The notes below the pieces were generated by a model. The model made no database searches and was not told the origin of the DNA. It worked only from the letters and a program-made list of their open reading frames with translations. 64,000 bases of DNA from Cheilinus undulatus (Eukaryota > Chordata > Actinopteri > Labriformes > Labridae), in assembly GCF_018320785.1 (NCBI RefSeq), contig NC_054878.1:42073023-42137022 (forward strand). The letters are read 5' to 3'. Positions 10,601 through 22,545 of this stretch are shown here, one piece after another; the stretch's first letter is position 1; the number at the start of each line of letters is the position of its first letter. Position numbers and translations under genes: made by a program.

Positions 10601-13296
10601 TAGATGTGTCTAATCAAGTGGTCAGTGAATGTATTTACAAATGATGAATTCTTTATGATTATGATTATGATGATGATGATGATGAAGAAGATGAATATTA
10701 TTATTACTATCATTATTATTATTATACAGTACTCCAGTAAAAGTACAGTTACTCTGGTTAAAATTTATTTAAATACAAGTAAAAGGACTGGCCTATACAT
10801 CTACTGAAGTGAAAGTCAAAAGTATTTGATTTGAAGTTTACTTCAAGTCCTAAGCAGTTGGACAGTAAAATCTGATCTTTCTATATTGGCAAGAACAAAA
10901 AAAGAATAGAGTTCAAACCAGATTGTTCAGGTAAAGCCACACCTCTATAATAAGGTAAAATACAGAGGAAAAACTACCAGTTTTAATTGAACTGATGTAG
11001 AGTACATTCAAGTTTCTATATTGGTCCACATTGCACATAGCTAAACTACACTTTTCAATAAATATTTTACAATATTATAGAGCTCTCTAACTCTAACTCA
11101 GTTGATAACTTCATTCATGGTGCAAATGTGTCTCACATAAAAAAACAACAGCAATCGACCAGAAACATGACCAAAAACACCATAAAAGTCACTGGTAAAT
11201 CACGATTTGTGACGCTCCTCTCTCATGTGCATTCACATTTTCTCTCCTCTATCTTTCTAAACTGTGAACTTACTGTTACTCAAAGGCCAACCAAAAACAA
11301 CCCCCACTCCCTCTGGCCTAAACTCTTATTTGCTCTGATCATAACTGGCAGCATACGTCTGCCTTGAGTAAGTATAATATTAATGTGAGATATTGCACCA
11401 TTACATGCATTGTGTTGTTACTGACTCAGCTAAAGCTAGCTAATATTAAGCTAGGTTATCCTAACTTGAGCTTGCTAACATAAACAAACTAGGTCAAAAT
11501 TGCAGTTTCAGCTCAAATTACGTGGGGATGCTGGGAGCTGAATTGTGAAAGAACTGCTGAAAATAGCCAAAAGCACAAAAATAGCTGAAAATAGCATAAA
11601 AGTAGCTGAAAATGGCGTTCAATAGCTAAAAAAAGATAAAAATACATGAAAGTAGCATAAAAAAAGCTGAAAAATAGCTTTGAAATGGCTGAAAGTAGCC
11701 TAAAAATAGCCTAAAAGTAGCTGAAAATTGCATTCAATGGCTGAAAAAGCTTAGAAATACCTATAAATAGCTGAAAATAGTGGAAAAATAGCTGGAAATA
11801 GCATAAAAGCTGAAGAGTGCAATACCTGATTTGTGAAGAATGTGAAATCATTGCTAAAAACATAGAATTTATTAAACCAAAAAACTGAACACTGCCTTAT
11901 TGACAGAGTAGCCTCTTGAGTCTAAAGGCTGAAGGTGTGTGAGATTGTGCTAAAGATGGTGGAGATATTGTTCACAGCAGTGTTACTTAACCTGCTCAAC
12001 CAGAGGCCAAATTGTTGAAAAAATACCTTTGCAAGACCCACCCCTTTCACCTTGCAATGGTATTTGTTTGTATTATAAATGTGGACCAAATATTTTTTTC
12101 AGGAGAGCAGTTTGTTTGGGAAGTTCAGCCTCTATTTCACACAGCTTCTGTGCTCTAGAGTGTGACATCATCACTCTAAGCCTCTTCATTTACCCCCATT
12201 GTAATAATCATGAAATTTGATCAGTGATTATAAGAAATCTGTAAAAGATATCAATAATATGAATCAGTCCTAAATAGCTGAAGAGTTTGTCTATGTTTTA
12301 AAGTTAAAATGAAGTCTGTATGTGGAAGTGAGCTAAAGTTACAAGTCTTAGAAGCTGAAACAGTTTTAAAGGATTTAAAGAGCTGGCCCATCTGAAATAT
12401 TGTTATTTTAGTTTTAGAAAAAGCAAAATAGTTAAAAAATTATAAATAGTATAAAAAAGTATTATTAATAGCTGGAAAGAGCACAATAAGCTGAAGAGTA
12501 TGATAGTAGAATAGTGAAAATAGCCCAAGAAATGCCAAAGTGTAATGATGAAGGAACTTAATTTTTTAAAGTTTAAACGCTGTCAATATGAAGGAGGAGA
12601 TAGCCGGCACGGAAGAAGAAGAATAAACAAAATGTCCAACGCGAATATCAATAGTGTGGATGCTCAGCATCCCCACTAACAAAATGGCAGATGTGATTAT
12701 CAGTAGTACAGGTGCTCAGCATCGCCACTATTTAGTGTAGCCAACACACTGAGGTACATCATGACTCGTGGACAAGCAGGTTGACCTGAAACTTATGGAG
12801 TTATTTTATTGACAGACTAGTTATACACTCACCACTGAGGCAAACTGTTCTCTTCAACAAATCTGATGCTCAGCCAAGCTGCTCTGAGCTCTAGTTCACT
12901 CTGCTGTAAAGAGGAAAATATGGAGCGTGTGACATAAAAGGAGTCAGAGTGTCCTCTACTGGATAAATAATAGAACACAGACATCATGTCTAAGTAAAAC
13001 CAAGTCATACTGTATTTCCTTCATTTTATCGCTGAAAACACAAGTAACATCGGCATCCATTGACCAACTTTTTGCCGATTAACATTTACTTTTAATATGC
13101 TATGATCGGCCAATCATCCAGCAGATAAATTACAAGTTTAAGATTTGTTAAAGTTTTCTTTATTATACTCAATATAATACTCTAACAATCTTTTTTCTTC
13201 ATTTCAGGTATGAAGAACGTTTTGATCATTGTACTTACTTTCACCTTGGGGATAATTCTGGGTCGTCTAATCGAGAGATATTATTATTATTGTTAA
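4652..13296 (+). CDS. Gene A: intact tail-anchored alpha/beta family protein, 179 aa
   Basis: Five exons join in frame: 4652-4673 (MDEERPR), 7635-7826, 9404-9612, 9713-9740 and 13208-13296, 540 nt in all including TAA. All junctions are GT-AG. Residues 8-150 form the family domain: strand KFYVHLSG, then [37 protein letters not shown] and [11 protein letters not shown]. The order alternates hydrophobic strands and helices, like a TIR or flavodoxin fold (inference). The last exon codes NVLIIVLTFTLGIILG and then basic RLIER and YYYYC, a C-terminal membrane anchor, so the domain would face the cytosol. There is no signal peptide. Exon 4 has two in-frame acceptors (9704 or 9713). A polyadenylation signal lies at 13701. 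Intron 1 is disturbed by a broken exon and Tc1 remnants. No function is known to me. Confidence 0.82.
5110..5310 (+). mobile_element. Tc1-like transposase remnant in intron 1 of gene A
   Basis: Decayed reading frames give HAAKNPSVSLAAMGIKGEKL and then a PP-S-LNP-E-LWSILK-like block, the second half of a fish Tc1 DD34E transposase. The 60297-60660 fragment in intron 1 of gene D carries the complementary first half. Both may descend from one insertion in a shared ancestor. Confidence 0.7.
5515..5820 (+). pseudogene. Broken duplicate of exon 2 with its upstream intron, in gene A
   Basis: 5515-5759 matches the intron text that precedes exon 2 in gene D (60650-60905), including tttctgtcttcag. At 5760 the exon starts V-S-W-R-K-F and then reads TAA because the exon is cut after about 18 bases. 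What follows (ttagtctttaattaataaaacact) repeats text from about 5060. Including this exon would truncate gene A; the intact exon 2 lies at 7635. Confidence 0.75.
5821..6735. other. Intron 1 of gene A; nothing recognised
   Basis: No family exon, transposase or tandem repeat is visible. From about 6735 the text resumes similarity to intron 1 of gene D (tccaaagcagcatttaagag). Confidence 0.5.
6946..7400. mobile_element. Truncated mariner/Tc1-type MITE (family of 56592-57151)
   Basis: The end tacagtgcttaaaaaatcta and the block tttgtctcaaagaccatcca match the complete element at 56592-57151. The right end is missing after the poly-A at about 7400. Confidence 0.75.
7402..7433. repeat. (TG)n(TA)n microsatellite
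   Basis: A short run of tg repeats passes into ta repeats. A T-rich acceptor tract follows at 7523-7553. Confidence 0.9.
7982..9215. mobile_element. Nested MITEs with GGGCTGGGCAAT / ATTGTTCAGCCC ends
   Basis: Starts such as agggctgggcaatttattg (7983) and aggaccgggcaattgattg (8568) pair with inverted ends such as aaattgttcagccct (about 8757, 8864) and gatcgttcagcccc (about 9193). This is the pattern of common fish hAT-like non-autonomous elements. They fill intron 2 of gene A. Exact element boundaries are unclear because several copies are nested. Confidence 0.6.
10655..10728. repeat. Trinucleotide microsatellite (ATG)n and (ATT)n
   Basis: Imperfect atg, aag and att triplets lie in intron 4 of gene A. 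Confidence 0.85.
10730..11545. other. Intron 4 of gene A; nothing recognised
   Basis: No exon, transposase or clear repeat was found between the microsatellite and the AGCTGAAAATAG field. Confidence 0.5.
11546..11815. repeat. Degenerate AGCTGAAAATAGC(ATAAAA) repeat
   Basis: An irregular unit of about 15-17 bp (agctgaaaatagcataaaa and variants) is repeated over some 270 bp. A weaker echo appears at 12420-12540. It is non-coding. Confidence 0.8.
12949..12962 (-). promoter_or_regulatory. Decayed CTCF-like motif, reverse
   Basis: GTGTCCTCTACTGG is the minus-strand CTCF core with one core mismatch. The orthologous positions downstream in genes C (58976) and D (61717) are perfect matches. It lies about 250 bp upstream of the terminal exon of gene A. 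Confidence 0.4.
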
Positions 13297-13700
13297 AGGC
13301 TGTCGCTGACAAAGTTCACAGTCATTTGACTATCACATCAGGTGTTCTTAAAGCTACAAGTTTACACAGGAAATCTGTCCAGTAAAACAAGAATCATCTG
13401 ATAAAATTAAATACAATTTGGATACTGTTGATAGGGTAGTGGTTTTTAGGGGTGATGAAGGTATTTTAGTGCCAAAGCCTTTCAGTGGTCTTTGACCCCC
13501 CCCTTTTCTGAAGGATGTTCATCCATTTTGGGTTTTGGCATACTGAGTGTTAATCCTTGATGCTTTTTAGCCAAAGCACCTTCATGTGAACTGAAAATAA
13601 TTTGGTATCAGATAGCTCAGACTGCATACAGAGGCGGTCTCAGTTGCCTTAATCAGAACTAGATTGTAGTAAACTGCCACCTGATCTGCTGTATGACAAA

Positions 13701-13706
13701 AATAAA
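13701..13706 (+). terminator. Polyadenylation signal of gene A
   Basis: AATAAA lies about 400 bp after the stop codon of gene A, followed by a T-rich stretch. It is the first canonical hexamer in a convincing context. Confidence 0.45.
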
Positions 13707-13959
13707 GGCTTTGTTTTAGGACTGTCAAGATTAATCGCATAAATCATGATTCATTAAGATCCACTAACAGTACACTATGCTTTCTTTTTTTATTTTATGT
13801 TATTTCTGTTTTGTGTGACTTTTTCTGCATCTTTTTCTTGTTAAAAAACTAAGGCTATGTGGGTTATCACCATCTGTGCTATAGACAATTTATTGTGGTT
13901 TTTCTTAAGTTTATTTTGGTTAATACTCACAAATAACCGTAATTTGCCTATTTTATACC

Positions 13960-14625
13960 TTTAAAGGGGACATATATGCAAAACTCACTTTTTCAGGCTT
14001 TTCTAATGAATATATGTGCCCCTGGCCTGTCCACAGTCTCCACAAATACCAGAAAATCCATTCCCTTCCCTCCCTTCTCCACCTTTCACAAAATGTGTGC
14101 TGAAACAAGCCATTCTCAGATTTTCCTCTCATGATGTCATGTGGGGAGTTAGCCCCACTCCCAGGTTTGGTTGGCCCTTGGAAGAAAGTTCCGCCCTCCT
14201 CTCATGATCCTCCTCTCAGCTGAGATGCTGGATAGCCCAGTGGGTTACCCTGCTGACTTTGGTCTGGGAGATTGATGGTTAATCCCAACCAGGTCCTTAA
14301 GTTTGGATGAAAGTGTCTGTAACATCAGGAATGCCACATCCATTTCCTGAGAGGGGTGTGGTCAGGGGCAAGGTCAGACAACTAACTAACATTTAAAGCC
14401 ACACACAGAAACGGTTTGTTCTGAGAGGGGCTGAAACAGAGGGATTGCAAAAAAACACAAAAATCCTATACTGGAGTGTTTTTCAGCAACAAACTTCACA
14501 GGCATGTTTTGGGGACCTCTGAGAACAATATAAACTTGTTTTAAAAGGGTAAAATATATATGTGGCTCTTGCAAAGGCCTTTTTTAACAATTTGGCTCCT
14601 TGGTTAAGCAGGGTTGAGTAACACT
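13960..14625 (-). mobile_element. Dispersed non-autonomous element, minus copy, with a tRNA-like insert
   Basis: The whole block is the inverted relative of 61812-62344. Shared text includes gggacatat at the ends, the gtgcccctggcc block, catgatgtcatgtgggga, and the acagaaacggtttgttctga block. A segment at about 14215-14335 (tagcccagtgggttaccctg) is absent from the other copy and looks like a degenerate tRNA-derived SINE. Confidence 0.65.
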
Positions 14626-14789
14626 GGTGTAGACTGAACATGTTTAAATTGTTTTTTTTTGTATCTAAATACAAGAATGCACGGACCATCCAGAGACTGT
14701 AGAAAGAATTGGACAAACCCTGTGTGACGTCAGCCGTCTGCTTACAATAGGCGGACTCAAACACCTTTTTTTTTGCCTTCCACTTTTCT

Positions 14790-15610
14790 TTTTCAAGTTC
14801 TTTTTTAATTAAACTTTATTGCAATTATTGAAAAAATACAAAATCTCGTTGAGGAAATACAAATGCCATAAACAATTCAACTGAATAACAAACAATAGAC
14901 AAGGGAACAAAACAAGCTAGGGGGGTTTGAATATAAAATAAATATCAAATAAAATTACAGTACAGACATAAGTGCATTTGTCTTTAAGTCAAACAAACTG
15001 GATTAGAAGCCAAGGCTGGTGTGGAAAACAAGCTTCAATAAACATAAGACAAAAAAGACATTTGGATCAAGACAAATTTGACAAGTCAACACAGATTTGT
15101 CTTGCAATCTTGTTAGAGATCACTCTTTCCAGGGACAAGAAGTACAATTTAAATTCATTTATAAAACATTAAAATGAGGGCTTGCCACCTCTCCATTTAC
15201 TATAAGGAAAAATGTATTTACCCATAAGTAAAATAGTATTAATCATGTCAGAAACAGATGTGTTCAAGTTATCCATATACAGAAAAATATTACAAGTCAA
15301 ATAATGGAGTATCATCAATTCTGAGTGATAACCAATTTCTAATAGTAGTCCAGAGTTATAGGACATAAGACAAACAGATTTTCTAAGCTTTTTTCAGCCT
15401 CACCACAGAGGGCACATGGGCTTTCTCCAAAATTAAACCTTTTCTTAAGAAACATAGAGGTTGGGTAAATTTTGTGCATGATCTTAAAATGTGTTTCTTT
15501 TACTTTTGGAGAAACAAGCATCTAAATAAACTGAGAATGTGCTTTTTTAATACTAGAAAGCATTGTTGGTGTCAGCACGGGGAGGTTTTGGGACACAATA
15601 GCAGAAGAAG
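14790..15610 (-). mobile_element. LINE (L1/Tx1-type) 3' fragment
   Basis: Minus-strand translation gives SPKVKETHFKIMHKIYPTSM and then FNFGESPCALCGEAEKSLENLF, the C-terminal zinc-binding segment (CxxC-E-H/L-C) that follows reverse transcriptase in L1/Tx1-like LINEs. Stops interrupt the frame. It may be the 3' continuation of the LINE body at 18610-22130. Confidence 0.75.
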
Positions 15611-16070
15611 GGTTTCTTAAAGTTATCATAAAAGGATAACCACAAAAATCACAAGCGATTAGTTGGGAGAGGGGAATAAAAAAAAACAATGAACCAAAAG
15701 CTCCTAATCATAAACACCTCTAGAACAAAACCACCACTGCCCTGCAGCTGACAACAAACCTAAAATACTGGGGAGACTGAGAACCTCTCTTTAAATAGAA
15801 CTCAAAGGCCACAAGGCTCACGTCAACAAAAAACACTGAGTAAGGAAACTCAGAACTGATTCACCACTGTCTTTGAATAAGAGGTAATTACTCTAATTAC
15901 TCTAACTACTCAGAAAAATTGTCAGATTGCTTCAGCGGATTCTTATTTTCACACACACACAAGAGAAACCACAGAGAGATGCGCTCAGTATCTCTGGTGG
16001 TGAGATAATGAGTCAGCACAGAGTGCTGCAGCCCAGGAGTATATATAAGTTTGCCACACCTGGCCCTAAT
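15611..16070. other. No gene recognised
   Basis: Only short open frames occur. Nothing resembling the gene family or a transposase was seen. Confidence 0.5.
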
Positions 16071-16074
16071 CAGT

Positions 16075-16170
16075 GGCAAACAGCCACCCACACCTTGTGG
16101 TGCAGTGATTGGCCCACACCTGGAACTGCACTGATTGACACACACCTGGCTGTGCACTGATTGACTCGCA
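16075..16170. repeat. Short imperfect tandem repeat
   Basis: About three copies of a ~27-bp unit resemble tgcactgattgacacacacc. Confidence 0.7.
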
Positions 16171-16399
16171 CTCAGTAGACATGTTTACATGGACCACTTG
16201 CTATCGGAATAAATGCCTGATCGGAATGAAAATGCTTCATATACACACTCCATTCGGAATGAAATCTTCCAATCCGGCGCATTTGGAAAGGAATTTCATT
16301 CCCAACGAGAGGGGTGGTTTTGGTCGATCCTCATTCGGATCAGCTATTAGGCTACACAATGAGTCTATACAGTTAGCATGATGTTAGCTCTAAACTGCT

Positions 16400-17335
16400 G
16401 GATCATGCTAGTTTTTCCAAAATACTGGGGCTGGGGTGATTTGTGCCAAAGGGCCTGGGTTAAGTTGTGCCAGTAGCACATCCATAAAACCAGACCCAAA
16501 GACACATCCAAACCCAAATACCCACACATGCAGACCCACACACCCAGAGACAGAAATCCCACACCAACAGACCTAGACCCTAACCCACACACACCGAAAC
16601 ACCCACCCTAACAAATCCACACAACCACACAATGAGACCTACACATCCAGAACCTAACAAAGAAGGGCCAAAAACAGCTGGAGAAGTGAGGAGATGGACA
16701 TGCCTCATAAGTGTTTGATTTACCTGCCATTTGTTTAATATAGCTAACACTGATTTCAGTTTTGAGTTTGCACTGTTATTAAAGAGCAGTTTTATTCAGT
16801 TTTTAAGTGGCCTAAGTCACAATGAGATGTTCAGAAATTGGTCTAAATCACTTTATTGAATGATTCACAAATATCATATATTGTGTATTTAAGTTTTTTG
16901 TATTTTCCCAAAAACTAGAAAATATGACTTATGCCATTAGTTTAATAGGGTGATGATATCTAAATAAAACTTAAATGAGTAATTTTGTATTGAATTTGTC
17001 TTGCTTTTATATAGCATTACAGTTTATGAGATTAAAATGTTCTGTTTTACTTCAATAATCTTCAATAACCACTGGCACAATTTACCCCAACATATTCTCC
17101 CCAAAGGCACAACTTACCCCGCACCGGGGGCAAGTTGTGCCAAGAGACCACTTTTTTTTCTGAAAGCTGTATTTCTTAAACAGTTTATTTCAGATCCAAG
17201 GTTATTGTTCCCAGGGATGCACCACATCCTGAAATATGTGTACATACTTAAGTTGGAGGCATTACTGTCACGGCCTCACTTTAAAGTCACTTTGAGTAAA
17301 AACTGGCACAACTCACCCCACTCTCCCCTATGAGC
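16400..17335. mobile_element. Non-autonomous element with GGGGTGATTTGTGCC-like ends
   Basis: The left end ctggggtgatttgtgccaaa and the right end tggcacaactcaccccactc are imperfect inverted repeats. Two more internal copies (gcacaatttaccccaacat and the gggggcaagttgtgcc block) flank the middle. There is no coding capacity. Superfamily not identified. Confidence 0.55.
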
Positions 17336-17339
17336 CCTA

Positions 17340-18605
17340 CATCGTTCTGCATATCCGTTCTGTCAGAATCCCCCTTACACCCCTGCATGCGTCATGAACT
17401 TATCCATCTCCGTGCGTAACTTTGGATGCCTTTTGGCGCTGCACCAAGTCACAGGACAGCCTGTGTACAGATTAGGATTAAATTTGTAGTTATAAAGAAT
17501 TTTTTTTACAGTTATGAGTGGAATTTTTACCATTTGATGAGACCCTAAGTTAAACAGGATGCCCCGTTTAACGTGAGTGATCGAGACCATAATTGCACTT
17601 CTTGCTGACATAAAATTATATTGTATGTAAATAAATTTAGTTGATATTAGTTTGGCATTAAAGATTTTTTTTATATTAAGGGGTTAAATCAGGCGGACAC
17701 TGAACTGAATCACTCACCAAAGTAAGGTACGACGTCTACGTTTGTGGCTGTTACGCAGGGAAAGTATTTGCTATCCTGACAGCAGCTCTTTTAATCCCCC
17801 ACAGAGATAGAAGTTTGGTTTTAAAAGGCAAAAACCTCTGGCTCTGATATTTGTTAAGGCCCAGAGATGCAGAAAACTAGTCAGAGGTGCAGACAGGACT
17901 GGACTTCAGAGAGCGAATTGTAGCAGTGCACGGTGGTTAAATTCTTCGTCTTGAAAAAAAAAAAAAAGAAAGAATTTAAAAAACATTAAAAGTAGACAAA
18001 ATAAATTAATCTCCTTCAGTCTAAAAAAATCATGCAGTCTGCATCAGCCTAGTATTTGACAGCATATTTGCAGAGCTGAGAGGATGTGCTGCTGGGCGTC
18101 TTTTTATGATATTCCCCCCTGCTCTTAGAAGAGTTCAGTGTACCACAGGCTATTTAAATCATTTACTGCATCATATTGCGACCTTTCCTTGCTACAATTA
18201 TAGATAGATCATGATAAGTGAGTGGAAATTTGTATGTGAAATATGTAAATATTGTAAATTGATATTAAAAAAATATCCATCTTTTTCCCCAAACGTCTTG
18301 CGGGCCAGATGACCCCTGCTGGCACCAGACCTGGCCCGCTGGCCGTCATTTGGGGATGGCTAGTGTGAGTCAGGCGGTTTGTTTACAGCTGCAGAAGAAG
18401 AATTTCTTCTTCTACGGCAAATTGTCGGTAGATTTAACTGGTGGGATGATAAGGCGCATGTCAGAACATTTGTATTCAGATCAGATTGAGATGCCTGTGC
18501 ATGCATGCCTGAATTAGATTGTATCTTCCAGCATCCATGTGTACAGAGACGTTTTCATCTCTGATCTGAATGAATTTAATCTGATCGTGAAAAAAAGGCT
18601 CATGT
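17340..18605. other. No gene recognised; repeat debris
   Basis: 18295-18365 contains gggccagatgacccctgctg-like text related to the ends of hAT MITEs. No exon or transposase was seen. Confidence 0.5.
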
Positions 18606-18609
18606 AACC

Positions 18610-19519
18610 ACAGCTAATGAGTTACCAGGCAGATCTTCCTCACAGTTGGCTCTGAAAATGGAGTCTGCATCTCTCTGTGGTAATCATGGAACAGCCTTGA
18701 TTTAAAAATAATGATAAAAAAATAATAAATGGATGAAATAAATTTGTTGTTACATTTTCTTTCACATAACTGAAATCCTTGGAAAACTAATTTTGGCAAG
18801 ACAGGTGTAACGTGAGCATGTTATGTTAAGACGCTTTTAATCATTCGAATTAGTGGTAAAGGGATTGATTTGCAGATCTTATTAAATTCTCTGAGACTAC
18901 AATTAAGATTGTATTTGTGTACAAAGGATTCAAATTCATAATCATACTACCATGAGAATCCATTAAATCAGTGACAAATATCACACCTTTCTCCTACCAG
19001 ACATTGTTAAATATTGATTTCTTATTGGTTGTTATCACTCTATTGTTCCATAGAGATGTACAATGAGGAGAGAAATTATGGGTAAATATCATCTTCCAAA
19101 AGTGCAGTATTTGCTGGTGAAAATTAGCTAGCTTAATAGGAAATTTTTTTTATCTTGAAGTCACATTTTAGAAGAAAGTCTAATCCTCCAATTCTATTAA
19201 ACAAAACTCTTGGAATATGAAACCACATTGAAGTTGGTTAATTTAAAAGGCTTTTATCCAGTTAATCTTAAATGCGCCATCCATAGATTCAAATTCAAGA
19301 GCTTTAACACCTCCCATATCATACTCTCTTAACCAGTGACCAGTGAAGAGATTTTCTCATATCATTGATACGATCAGAAATATTGTCTTCTCTTCTCAGA
19401 GGGTTTTTAGATATTGTTATTCCCAAGTATTTAACTTCAGGTTCAACTTTTACAGAAGCAATATTTTGATCAGTACTTGAATGAATAGGAAGTAGTTCAC
19501 ACTTGTTAATATTGAGAGA
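18610..19519 (-). mobile_element. LINE (L1/Tx1-type) open reading frame 2 remnant, 3' part
   Basis: The minus frame codes SLNINKCELLPIHSS, then VKYLGITISK and INDMRKSLHWS, continuing across stops into GGVKALEFESMDGAFKINW. This order (reverse transcriptase end, thumb and connection) is characteristic of L1-clade LINEs. It is interrupted at its upstream side by a Tc1 insertion at 19522-20764 and continues at 20767. Confidence 0.8.
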
Positions 19520-19521
19520 TA

Positions 19522-20764
19522 CACTATATTGCCAAAAGTATTCGCTCACCTGCATTGACTCGCATGTGAACTTAAGTGACATCCCATTCTTAATCTATAA
19601 GGTTTAATATGATGTTGGTCCTTTGCTGCTATAACAGCTTCAACTCTTCTGGGAAGGCTTTCCACAAGGTTTAGGAGTGTGTTTATGGGAATTTCTGACC
19701 ATTCTTCCAGTATCCCATTTGTGAGGTCACACACTGATGTTGGACGAGAAGGCCTGGCTCTCATTCTCCGCTGTAATTCATCCCAAAGATGTTCTGTTGG
19801 GTTAAGGTCAGGACTCTGTGCAGGTCAGTCAAGTTGATTCACACCAAACTCTCTCATCCATGTCTTTATGGCCCTTGCTTTGTGCACTGGTGCACAGTCA
19901 TGTTGGAACAGGAAAGGGCCATCCCCAAACTGTTCCCACAAAGTTTGGAGCATGGAATTGTCCAAAATCTCTTGGTATGCTGAAGAATTCAGAGTTCCTT
20001 TTACTGGAACTAAGGGGCCAAGCCCAGCTCCTGAAAAACAAGCCTACACTATAAACCCCCCTCCACCAAACTTTACACTTGGCACAATGCAGTCAGACAA
20101 GTACCGTTCTCCTGGCAACCGCCAAACCCAGAATCGTCCATCAGATTGCCAGATGGAGAAGCAAATTCGTCACTCCAGAGAACGCGTCTCCACTGCTCTA
20201 GAGTCCAGTGGCTGGGTGCTTTACACCACTGCATCTGACGCTTTGCATTGCACTTAGTGATGTATGGCTTGGGTGCAGCTGCTCAGCCATGGAAACCCAT
20301 TCCATGAAGCTCTCTACGCACTGTTCTTGAGCTAATCTAAAGGCCACATGAAGTTTGGAGGTCTGTAGCGGTTGACTCTGCAGAGGGTTGGCGACCTCTG
20401 CGCATTATGCTCCTCGGCATCCGCTGACTCCGCTCCGTCATTTTATGTGGCCTACCACTTCATGGCTGAGTTGCTGTCGTTCCCAATCGCTTCCACTTTG
20501 TTATAATACCACTGACAGTTGACTGTGGAATATTTAGGAGCGAGGAAATTTCACCACTGGACATGTTGCACAGGTGGCATCCTATCACAGTACCACACTG
20601 GAATTCACTGAGCTCCTGAGAGCGACCCATTCTTTCACAAATGTTTGTAGAAACAGTCTGTATGCCTAGGTGCTTGATTTTATACACCTGCGGCCATGGA
20701 AGTGATTAGAACACCTGATTTTAATTATTTGGATGGGTGAGTGAATACTTTTGGCAATATAGTG
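19522..20764 (-). mobile_element. Tc1-like transposon inserted into the LINE
   Basis: The ends cactatattgccaaaagtat and its inverse (atacttttggcaatatagtg) are flanked by TA on both sides. The minus strand holds a decayed transposase: an N-terminal helix-turn-helix (ERMGRSQELSEFQ and SSGEISSLLNIPQSTVSGII, 20460-20687) and a C-terminal NLVESLPRRVEAVIAAKDQ (19546-19764). The middle is broken by frameshifts, so it is not autonomous. Confidence 0.9.
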
Positions 20765-20766
20765 TA

Positions 20767-22130
20767 TCTTCAAGAGATATGCATCACTTCTACAAACACA
20801 AGCAGGTATTTCTCTAAGGAACAGAGAGGTGAAGGAAGCATCAAATGTTATGTCCAAGGTTTTCACAATTAACTGCTTCGCATCATTTCAGAAGGGACTA
20901 AGACATGGGCAGGACCAAAAAATATGAACACAGTCTGCAGAAACCATCCCACACCCCTTCCTGCAAGAGAACTGTGACCCACTTAACTTTGACTTCTGTT
21001 TTGGGGTAATAAAGAATCACATTAGATTTTTTCCAGCAGAAATCACACCAGAATAACAAGTGTGTGGTGCTGGACTGAATTACCCAGATTTGAAGCCACA
21101 TTTCTTCTGTAATGACTACATTAGCTTCTTTATCTCAGCGCTGCCTCATATAGTCCATTATATTCCTACTGTTCAATGTGAAGATTTTGTAAAGTTTACC
21201 AGTAACACCTTTAGAAATTTATGAGTCATAAGCATCATTGAATATCTGTATTATTCCCGAGTCTTTCAGCCAAGTCAGGTGTTTTTATTTCTTTCAAGAA
21301 GAAGTGGCGAATTTCGGCGCACAGATGGTCAAGTGGTTTAAGGCGCACCATTTATGTGGGCGATGCAGGTTCGAATCCGGCTTGTGGCCCTTTGCCGCAT
21401 GTCTCTCCCCACTCTCTTCCCTGTTTCAGTCTATAGCTGTTTTATTATCCTACAGAAGGAGATGATTCCTCTTTCAGTCCATTGCTTGTACTTATGATCC
21501 TGTAATGCTGGGAGGAAGTGCGGCTGGAACACAGGCCAACTCAGCATCCCGACCTCTCTGTGGAGCTTAAATCTCTTAACCCCCTCTGACCACATTTTCA
21601 CAGATACACTAACACAATGATTTTGGAACTAGAATACTTCATTGATTCTACTAGAACAACCTAGGACTGACTGGATGGGAATGTCCATTAAAGATACTTC
21701 AATGTCTTTCCATTGAGCTTCATATGCTGGATTACACTGATATACTAAAGGCCTCAGCTAAGCTGAAAAATAGTAGTCTCTAAGTCAAGGTAGGGCCATA
21801 CCTCCCCTCCCTCCCGGCTGCTGCAGCGTTGAATATCTTACTCTTGGTCATCTATTGTTCCAGATGAATCTTGCCAAATGTTCATCCTACTCCCTGATTA
21901 GTTTTAGAGAAACATCTGCTAGGGCTGTGAACAAATACCACAGTCTTGGGAGAATATTCATTTTGATAGTCTGGATTCTGCTGTTGAGGTTGAGAGGAAG
22001 CAAGCCCCACCTGTCCAGGTCATCATAGATTTTCTTATTTATCAGTTTCTGATTAACGTCATATATCTTGTTGTCAACAAAACACCCAAATATTAAATAT
22101 ATGTTTGGTATTATTCTTGTCAATGCAGGA
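20767..22130 (-). mobile_element. LINE (L1/Tx1-type) continuation upstream of the Tc1 insertion
   Basis: The minus frame at 21887-22123 codes KIYDDLDRWGLLPLNL and MNILPRLWYLFTAL, typical of the L1 C-terminal part. A second copy of this segment lies at 54190-54500. Segment order is not fully colinear, so two overlapping insertions are possible. It encloses a SINE at about 21300-21470. Confidence 0.7.
21300..21470 (+). mobile_element. tRNA-derived SINE
   Basis: An A-box-like gatggtcaagtggtttaagg and a perfect B box ggttcgaatcc lie 30-40 bp apart. They are followed by a fish SINE body (gccgcatgtctctccccact). No clover-leaf tRNA gene was recognised. Confidence 0.7.
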
Positions 22131-22234
22131 GCTCCTTCTTACGTTGCCATAATCGTTGCCACACTCGTTGCCGTACTAGTCGCCATGTCACCAGTAGTCC
22201 ATGTCAGTACTGTTTTTGAAAAGAGTATTCAAAG

Positions 22235-22545
22235 CTAGAATTTCAGCTCAAATGTTACAACATTAGTGCTTCAACTTTTTGTAGCATGTGAATGTTTAAC
22301 TAAGTCTGTTAATGATTTATGTTCAATTTAATATTGTTGGTGTATAATGGAGACATAAAAATACCCATGTCAACAACTTTGTCCGGCCCATTTTTGTATA
22401 AAATGATGTCAACTTTGGCTTTTTTGTTCTGTTTTTTTGTGTTGTTCCAATGCACATGAAGGAAATAAACATGTTAATAATGTTAATTGCAACAACTTCT
22501 GGGAGAAATGGTGTATTTCCTGGAAAAATTCCAGGGGTGCCACTA
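22235..22545. mobile_element. Two abutting dispersed repeats
   Basis: 22235-22365 matches 1455-1580 and 54590-54730 (gtgaatgtttaacta and gatttatgttcaat). 22375-22545 matches the spacer at 35275-35455 in the 5-kb units (tgttgttccaatgcacat, ctgggagaaatggtg), a common fish mariner-like repeat. Confidence 0.65.

Noticed and set aside
21300..21470. Possible tRNA gene
   Set aside because: A and B boxes are present, but no clover-leaf stems can be formed and a SINE body follows directly.
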